A stretch of DNA of 6,196 nucleotides from DATLFA01 sp039934635 (lineage in GTDB: Bacteria; Actinomycetota; Acidimicrobiia; Acidimicrobiales; WLNW01): contig JBDTLT010000296.1 in the NCBI GenBank assembly GCA_039934635.1, forward strand, positions 1 through 6,196, given 5' to 3'. Position 1 is the stretch's first letter; each line of letters begins with the position of its first letter. Below are positions 1-5,880 of this stretch, piece by piece. Below the pieces are notes generated by a model, which saw only the letters and a list, made by a program, of their open reading frames with translations, was not told the origin of the DNA and did not search any database. The translations under genes were made by a program, and so were the position numbers.

Positions 1-175
1 TCCACAGTCGCTCGGCACCGCGCCGGGCGATGGTGCATTCGGGCGTGAACGAACCACGCAGCCGCAGCACTTCGGCTGCGGAGTAGCCGCGCGTGATCCC
101 CGACCAACGGGCATCATCGACCCATCGTTGTTCGAGTTCTGCGATCTGGCTATCGAAGCTCGGTGTCGTTGTCAT
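1..175 (-). CDS. aceA: Isocitrate lyase, N-terminal part (cut by window edge)
   Basis: Isocitrate lyase cleaves isocitrate to succinate and glyoxylate in the cytoplasm, the first step of the glyoxylate bypass. Only the first 58 codons lie in the window. Reading down from the ATG at 175 gives a protein beginning MTTTPSFDSQIAELEQRW, followed by a W-x-G-I-T-R-x-Y stretch (WSGITRGY), then LRLRGS and finally ARRGAERLW. This order, QIxxLxxxW, then RWxGITRxYxxxxVxxLRGS, then tLARRGAExLW, is the conserved start of actinobacterial and proteobacterial isocitrate lyases. The catalytic KKCGH loop is outside the window. The ATG fits the family's usual start. The ribosome site is weak (AAAGG about 11 bases upstream). 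The gene follows malate synthase by 34 bases on the same strand, so the two are probably one transcript. The identification rests on recalled family sequence and on the partner gene. Confidence 0.9.
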   Translation of the reverse strand, partial: MTTTPSFDSQIAELEQRWVDDARWSGITRGYSAAEVLRLRGSFTPECTIARRGAERLW

Positions 176-209
176 TTCGCCGGTGGCCTTTCTTTCGGTT
201 CTCAGGGGT

Positions 210-1784
210 TCAGTCGAGAAGTTCGTATGCGGGGAGCGTGAGGAAGTCGTCGAACTCGGCGGCGAGCGCAACGTGTTCGAAGATCTTGCGGGCGTCGGCG
301 AAGCGGCTGACGTCGAACGACGTCCCCTTCTCGGCCTCGATCGCGACCAAGCCTTCGTCGATGAGCTGCGCCACGGTGGCGCGGTCGATCGGCATGCCGT
401 TGGTCGCGCGGCGATGGTGCCTGATCCACTGCCACAGTTGCGCCCGCGAGATCTCGGCGGTCGCCGCGTCTTCCATGAGATTGTGGATCGCAGCCGCGCC
501 GGTGCCCGCGAGCCACGATTCGATGTAGCGCAGGCCGACATCGACGTTGAGCCGCACGCCGGCCTCGGTGATCGACCCGCCGGCGGACTCGACATCGAGC
601 AGGTTGGCTGCTTGGACATGCACGTCGGGACGTTGGCGATCGACTTGGTTCGGGCGCTCGCCGAGCACGCGGTCGAATTCGGCCATGGCGACCGGCACCA
701 GATCGGGATGCGCGACCCATGTGCCGTCACAGCCGTCAGTGGCTTCGCGTCGCTTGTCGTCGCGGACCTTGGCCAGTGCCTGTTCGGTCACGGCGGGGTC
801 GCGGCGATTGGGGATGAATGCGGACATTCCGCCGATGGCGTGAGCCCGCCGCTTGTGGCAGGTCTTGACCAACAGCTCTGTGTAGGCGCGCATGAACGGC
901 GTGGTCATCGACACATCGACGCGGTCGGGCAGCACGAACTGGGGATGGTTTCGCAGCTTCTTCGCAACCGAGAAGATGTAGTCCCACCGTCCGGCGTTGA
1001 GCCCTGCCGAATGCTCGCGCAGTTCGTAGAGGATCTCGTCCATCTCGAACGCCGCGAGAATCGTCTCGATCAACACCGTCGCCCGCACCGAACCGCGGGG
1101 CACGCCGAGCTCGTCCTGAGCGAAACAGAACACGTCGTTCCAGAGGCGTGCTTCGAGATGGCTCTCGAGCTTGGGCAGATAGAAGTAGGGGCCGGTGCCG
1201 CGGTCGAGCGCGGCGCGGGCGTTGTGGAACAGGACGAGGCCCGCATCGAACAAGCTCGCCGACATCGGCGCGCCGTCGAACACGACATGCTTCTCGGGTA
1301 GGTGCCAGCCACGCGGCCGGATCACGAGCGTTGCGATGTTCTCGTCGAGCCGGTAGCGCTTGCCGTCGGGCGCGTCGAGCGCGAGTTCGCGGCGATAGGC
1401 GTCGCGCACGTTGATCTGACCCTGTACGACGTTGTCCCAAGTGGGGGAATTCGAATCCTCGAAGTCGGCCATGAAGACCCGGGCGCCCGAGTTCAGCGCG
1501 TTGATCATCATCTTGCGTTCCACCGGACCCGTGATCTCGACGCGCCGGTCTTGCAGGTCGGCCGGCGCCGGGGCGACCAACCAGTCGTCGGCGCGCACTG
1601 CGGCGGTCTCGGGGAGGAAGTCGGGTAGCTCGCCGTCGTCGAGGCGCGCTTGGCGGGTCTGGCGAGCCGCCAGCAGCGCTCGCCGTGTCGGTCCGAAACG
1701 GCGTTCGAGTTCGACCAGGAAGCGCACGGCCGCGTCGGTGAGGACTTCGACTCGTTGGGGATGGGAGGCGATTTCGACGGTCAT
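210..1784 (-). CDS. aceB: Malate synthase A
   Basis: Malate synthase condenses glyoxylate with acetyl-CoA to give malate and CoA, the second step of the glyoxylate bypass, in the cytoplasm. The 524-residue length fits the A isoform (about 530 residues) rather than the ~720-residue G isoform typical of many actinobacteria. The family signature [KR]-[DENQ]-H-x2-G-L-N-x-G-x-W-D-Y-x-F is present intact at residues 256-271 (REHSAGLNAGRWDYIF). Other expected active-site parts are there: IRPRGWHLPEK (R156), the VLIET metal-ligand glutamate (E240), D268 within the signature, DGTWVAHP near 353-360, and the catalytic-base region MEDAATAEISR (D439). The C-terminus LPAYELLD is also typical. The ATG at 1784 is the natural start, but no good Shine-Dalgarno precedes it, so initiation may be leaderless or weak. 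Isocitrate lyase follows in the same direction, and a RamB-like regulator is divergently placed 153 bases away. Confidence 0.97.
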   Translation of the reverse strand: MTVEIASHPQRVEVLTDAAVRFLVELERRFGPTRRALLAARQTRQARLDDGELPDFLPETAAVRADDWLVAPAPADLQDRRVEITGPVERKMMINALNSGARVFMADFEDSNSPTWDNVVQGQINVRDAYRRELALDAPDGKRYRLDENIATLVIRPRGWHLPEKHVVFDGAPMSASLFDAGLVLFHNARAALDRGTGPYFYLPKLESHLEARLWNDVFCFAQDELGVPRGSVRATVLIETILAAFEMDEILYELREHSAGLNAGRWDYIFSVAKKLRNHPQFVLPDRVDVSMTTPFMRAYTELLVKTCHKRRAHAIGGMSAFIPNRRDPAVTEQALAKVRDDKRREATDGCDGTWVAHPDLVPVAMAEFDRVLGERPNQVDRQRPDVHVQAANLLDVESAGGSITEAGVRLNVDVGLRYIESWLAGTGAAAIHNLMEDAATAEISRAQLWQWIRHHRRATNGMPIDRATVAQLIDEGLVAIEAEKGTSFDVSRFADARKIFEHVALAAEFDDFLTLPAYELLD

Positions 1785-1829
1785 GGTGGCTCAGGCGGGG
1801 ACGGGTGAAGGGGCAGTATGAAAGCGGAA

Positions 1830-1837
1830 TTCGCAAA
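1830..1837. promoter_or_regulatory. Possible RamB-type operator half-site (TTTGCAAA-like)
   Basis: The plus strand reads TTCGCAAA, one mismatch from the TTTGCAAA core that recurs in RamB and related ScfR operators in Corynebacterium and Mycobacterium. The flanks (GGAA before, TAGC after) extend the resemblance only slightly. It lies about 47 bases upstream of the aceB start codon, a suitable place for repression or activation of aceBA. The site is short and imperfect, so it could be chance; its position between a RamB-like gene and its classical targets is the main support. Confidence 0.35.
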
Positions 1838-1887
1838 TAGCTAGAAGGTTTCGCCGTGTAACAGGGCCGGGCTTTCGCTGAGCCATA

Positions 1888-1903
1888 AAATATGGCAATA
1901 TTT
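1888..1903. repeat. AT-rich inverted repeat, candidate operator
   Basis: AAATAT and ATATTT form a perfect 6-base inverted repeat around a 4-base GGCA centre (AAATATGGCAATATTT). It stands out in GC-rich DNA and ends 34 bases before the regulator's start codon. A dimeric HTH regulator could bind it, and the obvious candidate is the adjacent RamB-like protein acting on its own gene. It overlaps a possible -10 hexamer (TAAAAT, 1886-1891). The arms are too short and AT-rich to act as a terminator, and no T-run follows. Confidence 0.45.
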
Positions 1904-1927
1904 CGACTCCGCCCCGTCGGAGCGGCC

Positions 1928-1933
1928 GGAGGT
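1928..1933 (+). promoter_or_regulatory. Ribosome binding site of the RamB-like gene
   Basis: GGAGGT, a near-perfect Shine-Dalgarno sequence, ends 4 bases before the ATG at 1938. It fixes the start of the regulator and contrasts with the poor sites before aceB and the amidohydrolase gene. Confidence 0.75.
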
Positions 1934-1937
1934 CGAC

Positions 1938-3416
1938 ATGGCGCAGTTGGACACGCTCGTACTGGGTCAACGTGTACGAGAAGCGCGCCGCCGCGCCGGG
2001 CTGACCCTCGCCGAACTCGGAGAAAAGGTGGCCCGCCCCGCTCCGTATCTTTCGCTACTCGAAAACGGCAAGGTCGAGCCCAAGATCGGTTTGATCGGTG
2101 ATCTCGCGGACGCGCTGGACGTGCTGTCGGCCGAGCTCCTCGACCCCGCACCCCCCAACCGCCGCGCCGAACTCGAGATCGACCTCGAACGACTGCAACG
2201 CGAGCCGCACTACCAAGCGATGCGGCTTCCGCAAATCAAGCCGTCGGCCAAGGTCCCCGACGAAGTCCTCGAACATCTGGTCACGTTGGCCAAGGCCTTG
2301 CCCCGCGATGGCGCAGAAGGCGCCGGCGAATCCGAACGGCGGCTACGTGCCGCAGATCGCGCCCGACTCGCCAATGTCAGCTTGCGCAACGAGATGCGCG
2401 CTCGCAACAACTACTTCGCCGAGATCGAGCAAGCCGCCAGTCGTTCCCTCGAAGCGGTCGGCTATCCCGGCAGCGGACCCGTGAGCGAGCGCGTGCTCAC
2501 CGATCTCGCGGCGCACTTCGGCTTCACCGTCGAGCGGGTGCAGGGCATGCCCCGCACGGCGCGCTCGGTCACCGATCAACGCAGCCGTGTCATCTACATC
2601 CCACAGCGCAACGACCTTCGCACCCGTGCCGCGCGTTCGGTCGTGCTACAGACGCTCGGCCACTTCGCCCTCAGCCACAACCGCACCGAGAACTTCGAGG
2701 ACTACCTCCGGCAACGCATCGAGTCCAACTACTTCGCCGCCGCCGTGCTCGCCCCCGAGGGACCCGCGGTCGAAGAACTGCGCGACGCGAAGGAGCGCGG
2801 TGACCTCTCGATCGAAGACCTCAAAGAGGTTTTCTACATCTCCTACGAAATGGCGGCGCACCGGTTCACCAACCTGGCGACCGAGCACCTCGGCCTGCCG
2901 GTCCATTTCCTGCGGACCGATCCCGAAGGCGTTGTCGAAAAAGCCTACGAAAACGACGGAATCGCGTTTCCGATGGACAGCGACGGCGGGCTCGAAGGCG
3001 AACGGGTCTCGCGCCACTGGGGCACCCGGCAGGCGTGGCAGTCGAGCGACTCGTTCTCGCTGCACTACCAGTACACACAGACCGATCGGGGCGAGTTCTG
3101 GTGCGTGACGCATCTCGAGACCGAGGCCTCTCAACACGCCATCACGGTCGGCACCACGGGCGCGCACGCCAAGTACTTCAGAGGGTCCAACACGCTTCGT
3201 CGAGTGAACGCCCGCACCATCGACAACCAGCCCGACCCAGACCTGATCGGGCGCTGGCAGGGCGTGGCCTGGCCGTCGGCCTCCGAGCGTTCCTACGTGA
3301 TGTCTGCGCTCCCCGCGTCGCAGCGTGCCTTCAGTCCTTTCCCCGGCGTGGATCTGGTCGACGTCTACCGATTCCTCGACCGCCAGGGCCGCACGCGTGG
3401 CGGTCGTTCGACCTGA
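1938..3416 (+). CDS. RamB/ScfR-type transcriptional regulator (XRE HTH, degenerate M78 domain, DUF2083-like C-terminus)
   Basis: Likely DNA-binding regulator of acetate/acyl-CoA metabolism, judged from domain order and position. Residues 7-68 form an XRE helix-turn-helix (LGQRVREARRRAGLTLAELG, then APYLSLLENGKVEPKI). Residues about 185-320 resemble the IrrE/ImmA (M78) fold: LGHFALSH at 240-247, then IESNYFAAAVLAP at 261-273, matching the E-x-A/S-N-x-F-A-A helix. The HExxH position reads QTLGH (238-242), so the first zinc His and catalytic Glu are missing and peptidase activity is unlikely, as in RamB relatives. Residues about 330-480 align in outline with the acyl-CoA-sensing DUF2083 region, but the usual CPxW and CxxC...C cysteines are absent; C389 is the only cysteine in the protein. 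In Corynebacterium and Mycobacterium, RamB controls aceA/aceB-type genes, and here the gene faces aceBA. Calling it an orthologue of RamB is inference; the family assignment is firmer. Confidence 0.85.
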   Translation: MAQLDTLVLGQRVREARRRAGLTLAELGEKVARPAPYLSLLENGKVEPKIGLIGDLADALDVLSAELLDPAPPNRRAELEIDLERLQREPHYQAMRLPQIKPSAKVPDEVLEHLVTLAKALPRDGAEGAGESERRLRAADRARLANVSLRNEMRARNNYFAEIEQAASRSLEAVGYPGSGPVSERVLTDLAAHFGFTVERVQGMPRTARSVTDQRSRVIYIPQRNDLRTRAARSVVLQTLGHFALSHNRTENFEDYLRQRIESNYFAAAVLAPEGPAVEELRDAKERGDLSIEDLKEVFYISYEMAAHRFTNLATEHLGLPVHFLRTDPEGVVEKAYENDGIAFPMDSDGGLEGERVSRHWGTRQAWQSSDSFSLHYQYTQTDRGEFWCVTHLETEASQHAITVGTTGAHAKYFRGSNTLRRVNARTIDNQPDPDLIGRWQGVAWPSASERSYVMSALPASQRAFSPFPGVDLVDVYRFLDRQGRTRGGRST

Positions 3417-3451
3417 CCGATTTGACGTCGACCAGTAGCGTTGACGGGGAA

Positions 3452-3457
3452 GAGGAG
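3452..3457 (+). promoter_or_regulatory. Ribosome binding site of the cupin gene, deciding its start
   Basis: GAGGAG lies 8 bases before the ATG at 3466, which favours that start. A GTG at 3457 is in frame and would add three residues (M-G-E), but it overlaps this site; only GGGGA at 3446-3450 could serve it. Confidence 0.55.
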
Positions 3458-3465
3458 TGGGCGAG

Positions 3466-3999
3466 ATGTTCTCCATAGAAGTGTTCGTCGAGCGGTGCCG
3501 CGGTGCACTACAGAGCGACGATCCCTCGGGCACGGTGGCGGCGCTGTTGCGCGATGCCTTGCAAGATCGCGCCGAGGTCGCGACGGCGATCCACGAATGG
3601 AGAGCCGAGGGTGGCAGTCCCTACGGCGCCCTCCACCGGGCGCGCGATCTCACCATCTTGCATGCCTCGGTGACCCCCGGCTTCGAGAGCCCGAGACACA
3701 ACCACACCATGTGGGCAGTGATCGGGGTCTTCGAAGGAGAGGAAGACAACACCTTTTACGAGCGCGGCGAGCACGGCATCGTAGAGATCGGGCGCACGTC
3801 CATCACTGCCGGCGAGGCGCGGGTGCTGGCCCCCGACGTCATCCACCGTATCGCGAACCTCACGCCCCGGACGTTGCATGCGATCCACGTCTACGGCGGC
3901 GACCTGCTCGGCACCGAGCGAGCGATGTGGGACGAGCAGAGCGGCGAAGAACGACGATTCGACTTCGCCGCACCACCGATTCAGGCGATGAGCAACTGA
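3466..3999 (+). CDS. Cupin-fold metal enzyme, cysteine-dioxygenase-like (substrate unknown)
   Basis: A 177-residue single-domain cytoplasmic protein resembling the group described as predicted metal-dependent enzymes of the double-stranded beta-helix superfamily, distantly related to cysteine dioxygenase. The metal-site motif is PRHNHTMWAVIGVFEGEEDN (77-96): H78 and H80 with acidic residues E90/E92 nearby. The second cupin motif is APDVIHRIANLTPRTLHAIH (122-141), in which H127 is the likely third ligand. HVYGGDLL and a WDEQSGEERRFDF tail are typical of this group. About 60 N-terminal residues are mostly helical-looking. The family is thought to bind Fe(II) and perhaps oxidise thiols or other small molecules, but no substrate can be named. 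No signal peptide is seen. It starts 49 bases after the regulator and ends 5 bases before an amidohydrolase, so the two enzymes probably share a transcript and a pathway. GTG at 3457 is an alternative start. Confidence 0.8.
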   Translation: MFSIEVFVERCRGALQSDDPSGTVAALLRDALQDRAEVATAIHEWRAEGGSPYGALHRARDLTILHASVTPGFESPRHNHTMWAVIGVFEGEEDNTFYERGEHGIVEIGRTSITAGEARVLAPDVIHRIANLTPRTLHAIHVYGGDLLGTERAMWDEQSGEERRFDFAAPPIQAMSN

Positions 4000-4004
4000 G
4001 CGTC

Positions 4005-5171
4005 ATGGCCGATTTCGCCGCGTGCGACGCCGACAACCACTACTACGAGGCGACCGACGCGTTCACCCGGCACATCGAGCCTTCGATGGCCAAGCGCTGC
4101 ATGCAATGGGCGCAGTTGAACGGGCGGCAGCGCCTTTTGGTCGGTGGCCAAGTCAACGATTTCATTCCGAACCCGACGTTCGACCCGGTGGCCAAACCAG
4201 GTTCGTTGCAAGCGTTCTTCAAGGGCAACGAGCGATCGGGCAAGGACGTCAAGAGTCTGTTCGGCGAACTCGAACCGATTCGCGCCGAATACCGCGACCG
4301 CGACGCGCGGCTGGCGGTGATGGATCGCCAAGGCCTTGACGCGACGTGGCTTTTCCCCACGCTCGGCGTCGGGATGGAGCAATCGCTCTTGCACGATCCC
4401 GCCGCTGTCATCGCGGCGTTTCGCGCGTTCAACCGGTGGCTCGATGACGACTGGGGCTTTGCGTATCGCGGGCGAATCTTCGCCGCACCGTATCTGAGCC
4501 TTGTCGATCTCGACGCCGCGATTGCGGAACTCGGCTGGGCACTCGACCGCGGCGCGCGCATCATCTGCGTACGCACCGCACCGGTGACGATCGCGAACCA
4601 GACGATCTCCCCGTTCCTCGAAGAGTTCGACGCGTTCTGGGCCCGCGTCGCCGAGGCCGGCATCGTCACTGCCTTCCATGGCGGCGACACGGGCTACGCA
4701 GCTCACGTCGCCGCGTGGGAACCTGCGGCGCGGGGCCGTGCCTTCTTCGCCTCGCCTCTGCAGCGCGTCATCGCGAAGAACCGTGCGGCCACCGAGACGA
4801 TGGCGGCCGCGATATGTCACAAAGTGTTCGATCGCCATCCGCGGTTGCGCTTCGCGGTGGTCGAGAATGGATCCGCGTGGGTGCGCGATCTACTCAAGAA
4901 GCTCGACCTCGCCGCGACACAGAGCGCAGGTTGGTTCTCCGAGCCACCGAGCGACACCTTCCGCCGGCACGTGTGGGTAACGCCTTTCTGGGAAGACGAT
5001 TCGGCCGAGGCGGCGGAGATCATCGGCATCGAGCGCACGCTGTTCGGGTCCGATTGGCCCCACGCCGAAGGCATCGCCGAGCCACTCAGCTACGCCGATG
5101 CAATCGCCGGTCTCGGCGACACCGCGGTGCGTCGCATCATGCGCGACAACTTCCGCGAACTCAACGGGTGA
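4005..5171 (+). CDS. Amidohydrolase family protein (Amidohydro_2, ACMSD-like superfamily)
   Basis: A 388-residue TIM-barrel metal hydrolase or decarboxylase of the Amidohydro_2 group, which includes ACMSD, gamma-resorcylate decarboxylase and many uncharacterised actinobacterial enzymes. The N-terminal metal motif reads CDADNHYYEATDAF (7-20): D8/D10 and H12 take the place of the usual H-x-H. Further expected residues are H225 in AFHGGD, the helix ICHKVFDRHPRLRFAVVENG (270-289; H278), and D350 in LFGSDWPHAEG, the usual catalytic aspartate. No signal peptide is present, so it acts in the cytoplasm. The reading frame is open well upstream into the cupin gene, but the ATG at 4005 sits just before the first conserved motif and 5 bases after the cupin stop, so it is preferred. 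Its ribosome site is weak, which suggests translational coupling. Substrate unknown; decarboxylation or hydrolysis of a ring-derived acid is possible but unproven. Confidence 0.88.
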   Translation: MADFAACDADNHYYEATDAFTRHIEPSMAKRCMQWAQLNGRQRLLVGGQVNDFIPNPTFDPVAKPGSLQAFFKGNERSGKDVKSLFGELEPIRAEYRDRDARLAVMDRQGLDATWLFPTLGVGMEQSLLHDPAAVIAAFRAFNRWLDDDWGFAYRGRIFAAPYLSLVDLDAAIAELGWALDRGARIICVRTAPVTIANQTISPFLEEFDAFWARVAEAGIVTAFHGGDTGYAAHVAAWEPAARGRAFFASPLQRVIAKNRAATETMAAAICHKVFDRHPRLRFAVVENGSAWVRDLLKKLDLAATQSAGWFSEPPSDTFRRHVWVTPFWEDDSAEAAEIIGIERTLFGSDWPHAEGIAEPLSYADAIAGLGDTAVRRIMRDNFRELNG

Positions 5172-5181
5172 AGCCGGAGCC

Positions 5182-5472
5182 TCAGTCCAACAAGAGGTGG
5201 GTCGTGCCGGTGATCGCGAATAGGCGCTCGATGCGCGGGTTCACTGCCACGATTCGCAGCATCGGTATGCGTTTGCGCAGCTTCAGTAGCTCGCGCAGTC
5301 CGATCGAATCGATGAACGTGACATCGCGGAGGTCGAGCTTCAACGGCTCGGTTCGGTTGACCCCCGCGAGCTCCCGCACCGTGTTGGATGTCTCGAGCGC
5401 GCACTGATCGTCGAGTTCACCCGACATCTTCAGGAAGTCGCCACTTTGTTCGATGCTGAATGCCCTTTGCAC
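5182..5472 (-). CDS. STAS-domain protein, anti-anti-sigma factor-like
   Basis: A 96-residue single STAS domain, the fold of SpoIIAA/RsbV anti-anti-sigma factors. In those systems the unphosphorylated protein binds an RsbW-type anti-sigma kinase and releases a stress sigma factor. The core motif is LKLDLRDVTFIDSIGLREL (44-62); S56 in D-S-I-G-L corresponds to the serine that RsbW-type kinases phosphorylate. The second half, through IVAVNPRIERLFAITGTTHL, follows the usual beta-alpha-beta pattern. The start is a GTG at 5472, with GGGAG about 7 bases upstream. No kinase, phosphatase or sigma factor gene is visible nearby, so its partner is encoded elsewhere. A SigB/SigF-like promoter lies about 85 bases upstream. 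The gene converges on the amidohydrolase gene, with only 10 bases between the stop codons. A role outside sigma control, such as an ABC or MlaB-type STAS, is less likely given the D-S-x-G-L motif. Confidence 0.88.
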   Translation of the reverse strand: MQRAFSIEQSGDFLKMSGELDDQCALETSNTVRELAGVNRTEPLKLDLRDVTFIDSIGLRELLKLRKRIPMLRIVAVNPRIERLFAITGTTHLLLD

Positions 5473-5590
5473 AGCCTCACTCCCGTCGATCGCCGCTGCG
5501 TCGCCGGGCGGATGATCAGGGTCTGGGAGCAGGACCTGCCGGTGACGGGGTAGTGATAACCGATACCGGTAGAAGTGAAACGTTGCGGCG
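5473..5590 (-). promoter_or_regulatory. Intergenic region upstream of the STAS gene
   Basis: A 118-base non-coding region between the CxxC small gene and the STAS gene, both on the minus strand. It holds the stress-type promoter listed separately and the GGGAG ribosome site of the STAS gene at 5482-5486. No hairpin followed by a T-run was seen that would end transcription from the upstream small genes, so read-through into the STAS gene is possible. Confidence 0.5.
5556..5581 (-). promoter_or_regulatory. Candidate SigB/SigF-type (general stress) promoter of the STAS gene
   Basis: On the minus strand the region reads GTTTCA, a 14-base spacer, then GGTTAT. The SigB/SigF-type consensus is GTTT, 12-16 bases, then GGGTAT or close to it, so there is one mismatch in the -10 box and correct spacing. 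Transcription would begin near 5548, leaving a leader of about 75 bases before the GTG start. The placement fits known autoregulation, in which stress sigma factors drive their own anti-anti-sigma genes. The spacer holds a TACCGGTA palindrome (5564-5571). Confidence 0.5.
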
Positions 5591-5854
5591 TCATTCGTCG
5601 TCGCTACCCAACCGATGCGGCCGTGGCGCGGTTGCGTCGGGTGAGGACGGGCTCATACAGAGCGGCAACTCGCCCGCGGTCGATTGGTGCGCGCTCACCG
5701 CGAGCCCGTCGCCTTCTTGCTCGTCGACTTCGACGTACTGGTCTGCGGGCCAGTGCTCGGCCTGTCCGGCCGGCACGATCTCGAGTCCGCATCGGCTGCA
5801 GCGTTGCGATCCGTCGTTGCGCGGCTCACCCGCGATATGGATCGTCGTCGGCAC
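5591..5854 (-). CDS. Small hypothetical protein with a CxxC zinc-knuckle-like motif
   Basis: An uncharacterised protein of 87 residues from the GTG at 5854, or 89 from a TTG at 5860; an in-frame TAG lies two codons before the TTG. The notable segment is HIAGEPRNDGSQRCSRCGLE near the N-terminus, where CSRCG looks like half of a zinc ribbon, with H at the front and a later AEHWPADQYVEVDE stretch. The second half is low in structure-forming residues and ends in an acidic DDE. One further cysteine sits near residue 66. Codons mostly end in G or C as in neighbouring genes, which supports coding. No good Shine-Dalgarno precedes either start. The gene begins 26 bases after the stop of the upstream small gene, so the two may be co-transcribed. 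Function unknown. Confidence 0.55.
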   Translation of the reverse strand: MPTTIHIAGEPRNDGSQRCSRCGLEIVPAGQAEHWPADQYVEVDEQEGDGLAVSAHQSTAGELPLCMSPSSPDATAPRPHRLGSDDE

Positions 5855-5880
5855 GGCCAAAGGCTATGCAGAACACAGTC

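Larger units (their letters stand above)
1785..1937. promoter_or_regulatory. Divergent control region between aceB and the RamB-like regulator gene
   Basis: This 153-base non-coding stretch separates the start codons of aceB (minus) and the regulator (plus), so promoters for both directions must lie here unless transcription enters from elsewhere. The middle (about 1820-1905) is clearly more AT-rich than the flanking genes. It contains a TTTGCAAA-like site (1830-1837) and a perfect inverted repeat (1888-1903). TAAAAT at 1886-1891 could be a -10 box for the regulator, and CATACT on the minus strand (1815-1820) one for aceB, but neither has a convincing -35 element. The promoters themselves are therefore not assigned. 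Confidence 0.6.

Noticed and set aside
93..1301. Long plus-strand open frame of 402 codons opposite malate synthase
   Set aside because: It lies antisense to a gene with an intact family signature; its translation has no recognisable motif and the composition expected from GC-rich antisense reading.
736..2151. Minus-strand open frame of 471 codons crossing aceB, the control region and the start of the regulator
   Set aside because: Very Arg/Pro-rich translation with no domain, running through two well-identified genes and their intergenic region: a frame shadow.
2649..2680. Active M78 metallopeptidase site in the regulator
   Set aside because: The HExxH position reads QTLGH, lacking the first His and the catalytic Glu, so only the fold seems kept.
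3417..3465. Separate promoter for the cupin gene (TTGACG at 3422 or 3441)
   Set aside because: No matching -10 hexamer lies at a suitable distance from either; the two TTGACG words are likely chance in this DNA.
2646..3533. Minus-strand open frame of 295 codons opposite the regulator
   Set aside because: No motif; it is antisense to the DUF2083-like region and to the cupin start.
3441..4004. Upstream extension of the amidohydrolase frame into the cupin gene
   Set aside because: The extension is Arg/His-rich out-of-frame cupin sequence; the conserved amidohydrolase N-terminus begins just after the ATG at 4005.
5169..5184. Bidirectional terminator between the convergent amidohydrolase and STAS genes
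   Set aside because: Only 10 bases separate the stop codons, and no GC-rich hairpin with T-run was seen there.
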